Source: Prevotella sp. CAG:1058
GTDB taxonomy: Bacteria; Bacteroidota; Bacteroidia; Bacteroidales; Bacteroidaceae
Direction of reading: 5' to 3'
DNA: 28,422 bases
Assembly: GCA_000433175.1 (NCBI GenBank)
Contig: HF986641.1
Coordinates: 1-28,422, forward strand
Positions 21,462-28,422 of this stretch are shown here, in pieces. The notes under the pieces are model-generated. The model did not search any database. It worked only from the letters and a program-made list of their open reading frames with translations, and was not told the DNA's origin. The translations under genes were made by a program, and so were the position numbers. Each line of letters starts with the position of its first letter. The first letter of the stretch is position 1.

Positions 21462-23969
21462 ATGAACGATTTAAACAACAACCAAGAGCTTCAAAACACT
21501 GCGGAAGAACAATCGTCAATAAATTTCCAAACGATTTACACCGCATTCATCCTTAATTGGAAATGGTTCCTATTGTCTATAATAATTTGCATAGGTTTAG
21601 GATTCCTGTATTTGAAGTATTCGACACCTATATATAATGTGACGGCAAAACTTCTCATCAAAGATGATAACAATGACAAGAGAGGTGGTGGCGGAGCATT
21701 ACAGGCATTGGAAAGCATGTCCAACCTCGGAATAATAAGCAATAATTATGGTGTTGAAAACGAGCAAGAAATTCTCACATCAACAACTGTCGCAGAGCAA
21801 GCGATAAAGGACCTTAAGCTTTACGCAAGCTACTACCTTAAGGGAAGCATCAAGAATAAACTTGTCTACAAAGAGCAACCTATCAACGTAGACATGGACT
21901 TCGAACATCTTGAAAAGCTTAACACTCCTATCGAGCTGAAAATAACCCGGGAGAACAACAGTTATAAAATCTCGGGAACATACTTTATTTCAGAAGACGA
22001 AGTAACATCAACAGGTCCTTTTGAAATTAAAAAGACCTTGTCTCAACTTCCTGCAATTGTACGCACACAAGTCGGCAACTTGACTTTGACAAAAAACAGC
22101 CGATACAAGTTGGAAGACGGAGAAACTCTGATTGTATATTTAAGTTCTCCACGTGCAACAGCACACGCATACATTGAAAATCTGTCTGTCGAGCAGACGT
22201 CAAAGACATCTTCCGTCTTTAACATACAGCTCAAAGGTGGTAATATTGCACGTAGCAATGATTATCTTAACCAACTTGTGACATGCTACAACCGCCAAGC
22301 AAATGAAGACAAAAATGAAATAGCCGTAAGGACAGAAGAATTCATCAACGACCGTCTGACAAAGATTGACGCTGAATTGAGCACAACTGATGGAGCCCTT
22401 GAAAGCTACAAAAGACGCAACAAGCTGATGGAGCTTCAGCTTGACGCAATGACAACGTCAACCAATACTTCTACTTACGAGCAGAAGCTCAATGAAGCTA
22501 ACACACAGATATCACTTATCGGAAGTCTTATAAACTTCGCCAACCGTCCAGGCAACAGACATCAAGTATTACCATCTAACGTTGGCCTGCAGGACGAGGC
22601 TTCTACGTCATTAATCAACGAATATAACAAAATTGCACTTGAGCGCAACCGCTTATTGCGTACTGCTTCAGAAAACAGCCCTGTTGTCACAGAGTTGACC
22701 ACACAATTAGACGACATGCAGGCCAGCATACAGCAGGCGCTACAGCAGGCACGAAAGGGTCTCATAATACAACGTGATGCAATAAGCCAACAACTCGGAC
22801 TGTACAACAGCGAAGTAACCAAAGCTCCTGAGCAGGAGCGCATACTTACGCAGATCGGCCGTCAACAGGAAGTAAAGTCAGGTCTATACCTTATGCTTTT
22901 GCAGAAGCGTGAAGAGAATTCCATATCTTTGGCAGCAACTGCAGATAAGGCAAAACTAATAGAAAAGCCCCAATTTGACAAAAAAGTTAGTCCAAAAGGC
23001 AGCATAATATTACTCATCGCCCTGCTGCTCGGTTTGGCTATACCTTCAGGAGTCCTTTACATAATCAACTTCTTCCGATATAGAATTGAGGGGCATGATG
23101 ATGTGGCCAACCTGACAAAACTCCCGATTATAGCAGACATTGTTGTTGCAAGTGATACTGCAAAATCAAGGGCCGACATAGTTGTACACGAGAACCAGAA
23201 TAACCAGATGGAAGAAATCTTCCGTTCTATGCGTACAAATGTGCAATTCATGCTTAAACCGGGACAGAACGTGATACTGTTCACATCGTCGACTTCAGGC
23301 GAAGGTAAGACATTCACAGCCGCCAACCTTGCAGTAAGCTTTGCATTGTTAGGCAAGAAAGTCATACTAATTGGTCTTGACATCCGTAAGCCAAGACTTG
23401 CCGAACTGTTCAAGATCAACAATTACACAAGCGGTATAACCCGTCTGCTCACCATGAACAATCCTGCATGGGACAGTATAAGTTCGCAGATATTACCTTC
23501 AGAAGTGAACGACCACCTTGACCTGTTAATGGCAGGTCCCATACCGCCCAACCCTGCAGAGCTTGTATCACGTCCTTCTTTGGAACAGGTAATCACGCAA
23601 ATCAAACAGCATTACGACTACGTACTGATTGACACCGCTCCTGTGGGACTTGTTACGGATACACTGCAAATAGCAAAACTTGCGGACATCTGTATATACA
23701 TGTGCCGTGCGGACTACACTCCGAAGGTAAGTTTCAACCTTATAAACAATCTTGCCGAAGAGAAAAAGCTTCCTAACTTGTGCATAGCAATTAACGGTAT
23801 CGACCTTTCTGAAAAGAAATACGGTTATTATTACGGCTACGGCAAGTACGGAAAATACGGAAGGTACGGACATTACGGCAAGGGCAAGTCATACGGAACT
23901 TACGGTAATTACGGAGACTATTCGAACAGTCATTACGGTAATGCTAATGATACATCCGTGAAAAAATAA
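21462..23969 (+). CDS. Wzc-like polysaccharide co-polymerase with BY-kinase domain
   Basis: 835 residues. A Wzz-type chain-length domain with its first membrane helix at about 30-50 is followed by a long periplasmic coiled-coil region and the GNVR-like segment (EQERILTQIGRQQEVKSGLY). The second membrane helix lies at about 510-530. The cytoplasmic bacterial tyrosine kinase domain follows: Walker A STSGEGKT with Lys616, Walker A' VILIGLDIRKPR, Walker B VLIDTAPVG. The C-terminal tail (about 785-825) holds a cluster of about 15 tyrosines spaced by Gly and Lys, the autophosphorylation tail. It controls export and chain length of capsular or exopolysaccharide. A matching Wza and a Wzb phosphatase are not in the window. 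Confidence 0.93.
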   Translation: MNDLNNNQELQNTAEEQSSINFQTIYTAFILNWKWFLLSIIICIGLGFLYLKYSTPIYNVTAKLLIKDDNNDKRGGGGALQALESMSNLGIISNNYGVENEQEILTSTTVAEQAIKDLKLYASYYLKGSIKNKLVYKEQPINVDMDFEHLEKLNTPIELKITRENNSYKISGTYFISEDEVTSTGPFEIKKTLSQLPAIVRTQVGNLTLTKNSRYKLEDGETLIVYLSSPRATAHAYIENLSVEQTSKTSSVFNIQLKGGNIARSNDYLNQLVTCYNRQANEDKNEIAVRTEEFINDRLTKIDAELSTTDGALESYKRRNKLMELQLDAMTTSTNTSTYEQKLNEANTQISLIGSLINFANRPGNRHQVLPSNVGLQDEASTSLINEYNKIALERNRLLRTASENSPVVTELTTQLDDMQASIQQALQQARKGLIIQRDAISQQLGLYNSEVTKAPEQERILTQIGRQQEVKSGLYLMLLQKREENSISLAATADKAKLIEKPQFDKKVSPKGSIILLIALLLGLAIPSGVLYIINFFRYRIEGHDDVANLTKLPIIADIVVASDTAKSRADIVVHENQNNQMEEIFRSMRTNVQFMLKPGQNVILFTSSTSGEGKTFTAANLAVSFALLGKKVILIGLDIRKPRLAELFKINNYTSGITRLLTMNNPAWDSISSQILPSEVNDHLDLLMAGPIPPNPAELVSRPSLEQVITQIKQHYDYVLIDTAPVGLVTDTLQIAKLADICIYMCRADYTPKVSFNLINNLAEEKKLPNLCIAINGIDLSEKKYGYYYGYGKYGKYGRYGHYGKGKSYGTYGNYGDYSNSHYGNANDTSVKK

Positions 23970-23990
23970 GCATACGTAAGAACTCTGTAA

Positions 23991-24033
23991 GACATAATGC
24001 ATTCCGCTTTCAACAAACGGGATGCATTATGTC
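23991..24033 (+). terminator. Long hairpin after the BY-kinase gene
   Basis: GACATAATGCATTCCG (23991-24006) pairs over 16 bp with CGGGATGCATTATGTC (24018-24033), with one wobble and an 11-base loop. It lies 21 bp after the stop codon. There is no T run, so it is either a non-canonical terminator or an mRNA-stabilising structure. Confidence 0.6.
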
Positions 24034-24059
24034 GTAAATGACAAGACACGTATCATTAA

Positions 24060-24067
24060 TATCTTCG
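24060..24067 (+). promoter_or_regulatory. -7 box of the HAD gene
   Basis: TATCTTCG, one mismatch from TAnnTTTG, 34 bp before the ATG. An AAGGAA ribosome-binding-like sequence lies 5 bp before the ATG. No -33 TTTG. Confidence 0.4.
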
Positions 24068-24101
24068 CAATCATTTCACTCACAACCAATTATAAGGAAT
24101 T

Positions 24102-24533
24102 ATGACAATCGCAGTAGATTTTGACGGAACCATAGTTGAACACATGTACCCTGAAATCGGCAACGAAATACCTTTCGCCACCGACACATTGAAAATGCTG
24201 ATTGCCGACCACCACAAACTGATATTATGGTCAGTACGTGAAGGCAAGCTTCTCGATGATGCAGTGAACTGGTGTAAGGAACGCGGCATAGAATTCTATG
24301 CCGTAAACAGGGACTATCCTGAAGAAAACGGCAAGGAAAGTAATAATTACTATTCACGCAAGCTGAAAGCCGACTTGTTCATAGACGACCGCAACATCGG
24401 CGGACTTCCAGATTGGGGAACTATATACAGAATGATAAATGAGCACAAAACATATCAGGACATCATTATGGAAAGACGTGGTGAGACCCCATATCAAGAT
24501 ATGCCTAAAAAGAAACGTTGGTGGCAAATATAA
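24102..24533 (+). CDS. HAD superfamily hydrolase
   Basis: 143 residues. Motif I is DFDGT (Asp6 as nucleophile, Asp8 as general acid), motif II is the Ser in LWSVREG, and the late acidic motif is FIDDRNIGG. The cap is minimal, as in small phosphatases acting on sugar or nucleotide phosphates. It stands between the BY-kinase gene and a strong terminator, perhaps with its own promoter. The link to polysaccharide synthesis is only by position. Confidence 0.85.
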   Translation: MTIAVDFDGTIVEHMYPEIGNEIPFATDTLKMLIADHHKLILWSVREGKLLDDAVNWCKERGIEFYAVNRDYPEENGKESNNYYSRKLKADLFIDDRNIGGLPDWGTIYRMINEHKTYQDIIMERRGETPYQDMPKKKRWWQI

Positions 24534-24554
24534 TAAAAAACATTATAAGAAATT

Positions 24555-24606
24555 ATCAGAAACGGCAATCAAGCTAGAGAAAATCAGCCTGATTGCCGTT
24601 TCTGAT
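24555..24606. terminator. Bidirectional terminator between the HAD and GtrA genes
   Basis: ATCAGAAACGGCAATCA (24555-24571) pairs perfectly over 17 bp with its complement at 24590-24606 across an 18-base loop, followed by TTTATTT on the plus strand. The two flanking genes converge on it. Confidence 0.9.
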
Positions 24607-24642
24607 TTTATTTAAATCATATACTTTTGAAGAAATACCTCC

Positions 24643-25023
24643 CTACCCTAAACGTCTGAAAACAAATCTTACGATAAGGAAGTTCGTAGGTATTGCTATA
24701 CAATAAACAGGTACAGGTGCTAAATACGCACTGATGCCAAGCCATATAAAAAAGTTAAGAAGGCAAATCTGCAATATATAATTAAACAGATGGGCACACG
24801 CAAACCCAAAACCGTTTTTCACAGACTTTCTTTTACGGAAAGTAAAACGTGCCGATAGTAGATAATTAGCAACAAAACTTACGAAATAGCCAATCGTATA
24901 AGCCACATTGACGTTAATTGCTTCATGTAGCAACCAATAAACACCGTAATGCAAAACAGTGGCAATACAACCAACTATTCCAAAACGTACGATTTCCAGA
25001 ATTATCTCACGTTTAAACAACAT
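24643..25023 (-). CDS. GtrA-like membrane protein
   Basis: 126 residues with four hydrophobic helices and basic loops. The start FGIVGCIATVLHYGVYWLL and the segment YFVSFVANYLLSARFTFR are typical of GtrA. Members take part in transfer of lipid-linked sugars or polyprenyl-phosphate carriers across the membrane, consistent with the nearby polysaccharide genes. It has its own full promoter on the minus strand. Confidence 0.88.
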   Translation of the reverse strand: MLFKREIILEIVRFGIVGCIATVLHYGVYWLLHEAINVNVAYTIGYFVSFVANYLLSARFTFRKRKSVKNGFGFACAHLFNYILQICLLNFFIWLGISAYLAPVPVYCIAIPTNFLIVRFVFRRLG

Positions 25024-25109
25024 ATTTCTTTCTTCACATAAATATAAAATAAAATACAGACAATAACATCATTAATGTTCCATATTGTCTAAATAAGAAT
25101 CGTTTTCTG

Positions 25110-25140
25110 CAAAGATACATCAAATTTGATAAAAGACAAA
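25110..25140 (-). promoter_or_regulatory. Promoter of the GtrA-like gene
   Basis: On the minus strand TTTG (25140-25137), a 19-bp spacer, then TATCTTTG (25117-25110): exact boxes and spacing. The leader is about 80 nt. The dyad ATCAAATTTGAT lies in the spacer (25119-25130). Confidence 0.8.
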
Positions 25141-25222
25141 AATGGAAGTCTAAATTCTTAAAATACATTAAAGCCTGTTTGACTTTTAGCACTTTATACG
25201 TATATGAAGTAGAAACAGAATA

Positions 25223-25720
25223 ATGGAACAGACAGAATTTGAAAACGCAGCTAAAAAGATAAGGCAAAAAGCTTTACAGATTGCGCGATCGTACACCTCA
25301 AATAATGACGAGGCAGAAGACATCGCACAAGAAGTAATGCTGAGACTCTGGTCCATGCATAAAAATATAGAAAGCAGAGAACATGCAGAACGACTTGCCT
25401 CCCGCATTTCACGTAACTTATCAATAGACAACCAAAGAAGAAATCATACCATAGCTTTACCAACAGGTAGAGATATTATTGACGAAAAACTAACAAGTCC
25501 GCAAAATGCAGTTGAAAACAAAGAAAACAAAATGTGGCTTAACAAGCGGCTTGCATCACTTCCAGAAACTGAGTTTCAGATATTAAAGCTACGACAAGTT
25601 GAGCATAAATCAAATGATGAAATAGCCAACCTGCTAGGAATAGAGAAAACATCTGTTGTAACTCTACTTTCGAGGGCAAGAAAGAAATTATTAAATGAAA
25701 TCAGAACAAGAATAAGATAA
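25223..25720 (+). CDS. ECF-like RNA polymerase sigma factor
   Basis: 165 residues. Region 2 lies at about 10-75 (ALQIARSYTSNNDEAEDIAQEVMLRLW, the DEAEDIAQEV core). Region 4 lies at about 110-160 (LPETEFQILKLRQVEHKSNDEIANLLGIEKTSVVTLLSRARKKL). There is no region 1.1 or 3, as expected for the ECF group. The next gene starts 4 bp after its stop and encodes a one-helix membrane protein, the usual place of the anti-sigma factor. No TAnnTTTG box was found before it; TTTG at 25178-25181 is present, so the promoter may be read by another sigma factor, perhaps itself. Confidence 0.85.
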   Translation: MEQTEFENAAKKIRQKALQIARSYTSNNDEAEDIAQEVMLRLWSMHKNIESREHAERLASRISRNLSIDNQRRNHTIALPTGRDIIDEKLTSPQNAVENKENKMWLNKRLASLPETEFQILKLRQVEHKSNDEIANLLGIEKTSVVTLLSRARKKLLNEIRTRIR

Positions 25721-25724
25721 GACT

Positions 25725-26420
25725 ATGGATAATGACATAAAAAAGCTCGTCGAACGTTTCATGGACGGTCTGACAACTATAGAAGAAGAAAAAAAACTTG
25801 CTGAATACTTCAGGACACACGAAGTAAGCGACCAATGGCAAGAATACAAAGAAATGTTTGCCTGGTTTGATAAAGGTATGCCTACATCTGACCGACAAGC
25901 ACAAGACTCCACATCAAAAAACTACACTACAAATAGCACTAACATTACAAAGACTAAGTACAACAAACGAAGATGGGCAATAATATCTACCTTGGCAGTA
26001 GCAGCAACGCTTACATTTTTATTAGTACTCACTGCTACCAATAAGCCACACCAAGATGGAACCGCCATCAACAACACGATTGCAACTGTTAGTAACAGCA
26101 ATAATAAGAACACACAGACAGATACAATAAGCCAAGACACAATAAAAGAAACAAACACAACTTCTAAAAAAAGGTCAAAGCATAAGCCTAACCGAGGTAC
26201 ATATAAGATAATGCCTCCACGCACATATATAGCTGATGCGAAAACTGACTCTGTAACAAATACATACGACCAGCTTGCCGATACAAAGATAAAAGAAGAA
26301 GAAATAAAACAGGAAACAATGATAAACAACATATTTGATGAATACAGGCGCATAGGAACAAACATAGAAATCTATATGACCGCTCTCGAAAATTATGAAG
26401 ACGAAGAAGAATGTTATTAA
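25725..26420 (+). CDS. Probable anti-sigma factor, single membrane helix
   Basis: 231 residues. A short acidic N-terminal cytoplasmic part (KKLVERFMDGLTTIEEEKKLAEYF) is followed by one transmembrane helix at about 86-106. A periplasmic domain of about 125 residues is rich in Asn, Thr and Lys and ends in a helical, acidic tail. No zinc-binding HxxxCxxC motif is seen. Position directly after the sigma gene and the topology argue for an anti-sigma factor; similarity alone does not prove it. It overlaps or nearly touches the next gene. Confidence 0.65.
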   Translation: MDNDIKKLVERFMDGLTTIEEEKKLAEYFRTHEVSDQWQEYKEMFAWFDKGMPTSDRQAQDSTSKNYTTNSTNITKTKYNKRRWAIISTLAVAATLTFLLVLTATNKPHQDGTAINNTIATVSNSNNKNTQTDTISQDTIKETNTTSKKRSKHKPNRGTYKIMPPRTYIADAKTDSVTNTYDQLADTKIKEEEIKQETMINNIFDEYRRIGTNIEIYMTALENYEDEEECY

Positions 26421-26433
26421 AAAACAAAGCGAT

Positions 26434-27402
26434 ATGAAAATACTTAAATTATTAACAATCACAATGTTATGCTCCTCCATTTCCATAACAGCCGATGCCC
26501 AGGAGCATTTAGCTTCAGCCTTTAACAATTTTGTAAACGACAAAAATCTGGCTGAATACATCACATCAAGCACACAAGTCAACAAATCAGGAAGCAGCAA
26601 CAAGCCGACATCATTCAGCTATATCTATAAATTTGATCTGCCATCCAATAAACGCAAAGCCCTGAATCAGGTCATTGCAGCATTTAACCAAGACCGTGAT
26701 TCGGCTTATAGTGTGTTCACAAAATCAGCTGGTATCGAACCGCAATCTGAAGTAAACGTAGCATACGGTGAGAATCTGGAAGAAAGAATCATATTCGGCT
26801 CACATATTGAGAAGAACTATATGACTATGCTTACAACTGATCCGAATGACAGTTTAAGAAGATATGTTTATGGAATAGTATGGCAAGTCGATTCAACCAA
26901 CAACCATATCTGCGGCTCTCTCCACAAAATATACAGCCTTGACCCAGCACGAAGAAATGAACAAACAGACTTCAATAAAGCCATAAGGCTAGATACTGAC
27001 GGAAATATTTATTTTTACAATAAAGGTAAAAGAATAAATGTACCATTCAAATGGGACGGAAGAGGAAACATGGTAACACCAGACAAAGAACGGACTATCA
27101 ACATCAATGCCTTGGTCGACAACATCAAGACCGACAGCATTATGACAAAAGATGAATTCTTAAATAAGTTCAGCATAATCCGCTCAACATACGTAAAAAT
27201 GCCACATACAATCGGCGGAATAGACAGTTCATTAAATACAGCACTCGTAAATAAAATGGTCCAGCTGTGTTCTCAATATTCTTCACTGCTCGATAAAGAC
27301 GAAAAGGATTTATGCATAAAAGGTCTGAAAGAAATGCAGAAATACAGTACTGACAAATATCTCGAAGGCCGACTTGACATTGCAATTAAGAAAATAAAGT
27401 AA
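26434..27402 (+). CDS. Exported protein of the sigma-factor operon, function unknown
   Basis: 322 residues starting at MKILKLLTITMLCSSISITADAQ, a signal peptide with cleavage after ADA; an in-frame ATG at 26395 lies within the previous gene and would add 13 charged residues before the signal, so 26434 is preferred. The mature protein is soluble and mixed alpha/beta, with a helical C-terminal third (LVNKMVQLCSQYSSLLDKDEKDLCIKG). No family was recognised. It is 13 bp after the probable anti-sigma gene and may be its periplasmic partner or the signal-sensing output. A terminator follows at 27471. Confidence 0.7.
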   Translation: MKILKLLTITMLCSSISITADAQEHLASAFNNFVNDKNLAEYITSSTQVNKSGSSNKPTSFSYIYKFDLPSNKRKALNQVIAAFNQDRDSAYSVFTKSAGIEPQSEVNVAYGENLEERIIFGSHIEKNYMTMLTTDPNDSLRRYVYGIVWQVDSTNNHICGSLHKIYSLDPARRNEQTDFNKAIRLDTDGNIYFYNKGKRINVPFKWDGRGNMVTPDKERTININALVDNIKTDSIMTKDEFLNKFSIIRSTYVKMPHTIGGIDSSLNTALVNKMVQLCSQYSSLLDKDEKDLCIKGLKEMQKYSTDKYLEGRLDIAIKKIK

Positions 27403-27470
27403 CTGTCTCATGGCATTACAGCTAAAAACTGCTTTATAAAAATAAATACTGACTCTCTCAAAATAAATCA

Positions 27471-27510
27471 GGTAAGACCGCGCAGCTGAACAATGCTACG
27501 TGGTCTTATC
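27471..27510 (+). terminator. Intrinsic terminator of the sigma-factor operon
   Basis: The arms GGTAAGACCGCGCAGC (27471-27486) and GCTACGTGGTCTTATC (27495-27510) pair over 16 positions with two wobbles and one mismatch, followed by TTTTATTATT. Confidence 0.8.
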
Positions 27511-27543
27511 TTTTATTATTACCAAATTATATTCAATCATTAC

Positions 27544-27596
27544 AATACAGAATGTAACTAATTCAGCCTTTTTAGTTACATCTTGTATTTACAAGA
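27544..27596. other. Two mutually exclusive hairpins
   Basis: 27544-27560 pairs with 27573-27589 over 15 of 17 positions (12-base loop). The right arm also contains TCTTGTA (27581-27587), which pairs perfectly with TACAAGA (27590-27596) across TT. Only one can form at a time. Confidence 0.5.
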
Positions 27597-27828
27597 CATC
27601 TATAAACCATACACTTTCTATAAAAAACGAACAATTACACAGAAAAGCCAGATAAAAGTTGTGCAGAATTAAAGTCCTGATAATCAATAAGTTGAGCTAA
27701 AGACATAAAAAGATGTGCATATCAACGGCTTACTTTTCTTACTCAATTAAGCATATTTTGCATGAAAAAACAGCTGTATGAACTTCAGATAAATGCCAAA
27801 ATAAAAACAAAAGACCATAAATGACATT

Positions 27829-27916
27829 ACAAAAGGCCATCTTTCGTGTAACAACTCACCATGTTTCATACCATAAAAGATAGTATTTCACATAGAAAAG
27901 CACATATAAACATTCC
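27829..27916. repeat. Four-unit 22-bp dyad array, copy E (decayed)
   Basis: Units in 22-bp register begin at 27829, 27851, 27873 and 27895. The first has AAAAGGCCATCTTTC and the third AAAAGATAGTATTTC; the second and fourth are much degraded. The register and unit number match the other four copies. Confidence 0.55.
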
Positions 27917-28127
27917 ATGAAATGCTATTTTACTAGAAACATCACACAAAACAAAAATCACACTTTGTCACACAATAAAGCAAAACAATGTCATTATGAC
28001 AACTAATAATAAGCGGCCAAATTACGTTTGAAAATTATCAACAAAAATAAATATTTCACCTCATTCCACTTAATAGCATATTAAACCAAAAAAGCACACA
28101 TCAGCATACAAATTCATAAAAAAACAC

Positions 28128-28135
28128 TATCTTTG
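28128..28135 (+). promoter_or_regulatory. Orphan -7 box
   Basis: TATCTTTG is an exact TAnnTTTG match pointing right. An ATG follows at 28195, but its frame meets a stop (TAG) after seven codons, inside the 46-bp repeat. It may be the remaining promoter of a gene cut off by the repeat-bearing DNA. Confidence 0.45.
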
Positions 28136-28205
28136 CATTAAATAATGCTGCCAGACTGAAAAAAATACGTTATAATTTGTATTAAAATACCTCATGTCTG
28201 CGTTA

Positions 28206-28251
28206 TTAGTACAATAGTTCGTTAAAAATTAGCCCAGCCTAAGCGGCTCTG
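28206..28251. repeat. 46-bp direct repeat, copy 2
   Basis: Exact copy of 19987-20032 in the same orientation. On the minus strand it encodes Arg-Ala-Ala-stop of the gene entering from the right edge. Confidence 0.95.
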
Positions 28252-28422
28252 GCAGTAAATAAAATGAGTTCTTTGAAAAGTTTGTCAATTAATTGCGTGT
28301 TTGGTTCAATCCCAGACACGCAAATAAATCGTTCAAGCATGTAAGCATTGTGTATGACTGACTTGCATGATGATATGGAATATTTTATTCCCATCTTCTT
28401 ACAGGCAGCCTTGGCGAGGTTT
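28239..28422 (-). CDS. C-terminal end of an unidentified gene (runs off the window)
   Basis: The last 61 codons of a minus-strand gene, reading through CKKMGIKYSISSC, HNAYMLERFICVSG, then LIDKLFKELILFTARAA and TAG. The frame is open to the window edge. The ending resembles that of the 99-aa protein at 20020 (FKEL, a few residues, then RAA). I do not recognise the family. It may be a paralogue of the 99-aa gene or the end of a mobile-element gene whose terminus is the 46-bp repeat. Confidence 0.65.
   Translation of the reverse strand, partial: NLAKAACKKMGIKYSISSCKSVIHNAYMLERFICVSGIEPNTQLIDKLFKELILFTARAA

Larger units (their letters stand above)
27403..28238. other. AT-rich non-coding stretch
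   Basis: 836 bp without a supported gene. It contains the operon terminator (27471-27510), alternative hairpins (27544-27596), a decayed 22-bp array copy E (27829-27916), and a plus-strand -7 box (28128-28135) followed by a very short start (ATG at 28195). The remaining parts are AT-rich with no other structure that I can support. Confidence 0.7.

Noticed and set aside
26395..26433. Earlier start for the exported protein
   Set aside because: It would place a charged 13-residue extension in front of a good signal peptide and overlap the preceding gene.
19987..28251. Composite transposon bounded by the two 46-bp repeats
   Set aside because: Neither repeat has a complete insertion sequence next to it inside the interval, and no transposase is seen between them. 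Only the weaker statement of an attachment-like or IS-end repeat is kept.
1..28422. tRNA, rRNA or other housekeeping RNA genes
   Set aside because: No cloverleaf with a GTTCRA-type T arm and no rRNA-like segment was noticed; a covariance-model scan would be decisive.

Overview
The window looks like chromosomal DNA of a Bacteroidales bacterium, most likely Prevotella or a close relative. The signs are promoters of the TTTG / TAnnTTTG type, several large secreted proteins ending in a type IX secretion (T9SS) type A sorting domain, TonB-C and M56-TonB fusion proteins, the DUF177-rpmF-fabH gene order, and a BY-kinase next to rmlA. The species cannot be fixed from sequence alone.

Bases 1-3573 hold the end of an upstream terminator, a degenerate 9-bp tandem repeat, a radical SAM activase-like gene divergent from a Cys-rich TonB-C protein, and a membrane TPR protein with a LuxR-like HTH. 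Bases 3790-8588 (minus strand) hold a 1091-aa T9SS cargo protein and a histidine kinase. Bases 8704-10914 hold a BlaI-type repressor with its own promoter and operator-like dyads, followed by an M56 peptidase fused to a TonB-C and a plug-like domain. Bases 11358-13254 are the DUF177-rpmF-fabH operon and its terminator. After it come a SIMPL-domain protein, a small lipoprotein, and two further T9SS cargo proteins (15182-19966, minus strand); the shorter of these is a paralogue of the C-terminal third of the longer.

From about 20.0 kb the DNA becomes visibly more AT-rich. It holds a short minus-strand gene (20020-20319), a surface polysaccharide pair (rmlA and a Wzc-like tyrosine kinase), a HAD-type phosphatase, a GtrA-like membrane protein, and an operon of an ECF-like sigma factor, a probable anti-sigma factor and an exported protein. 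About 0.8 kb without a gene follows, then the 3' end of a minus-strand gene that runs off the window.

The most unusual non-coding structure is an element made of four head-to-tail 22-bp units, each built on the dyad AAAAGGNNNCCTTTT. It occurs at five intergenic places (3593-3680, 7315-7402, 11076-11163, 14809-14896, 27829-27916). In the best copies the variable central bases of one unit are the reverse complement of those in a partner unit, which suggests selection for paired structure. Second, an exact 46-bp direct repeat (19987-20032 and 28206-28251) supplies the last codons and 3' flank of two minus-strand genes and brackets the AT-rich segment. Third, the rmlA leader contains an intrinsic-terminator-like hairpin with a competing hairpin, consistent with attenuation of the polysaccharide operon.
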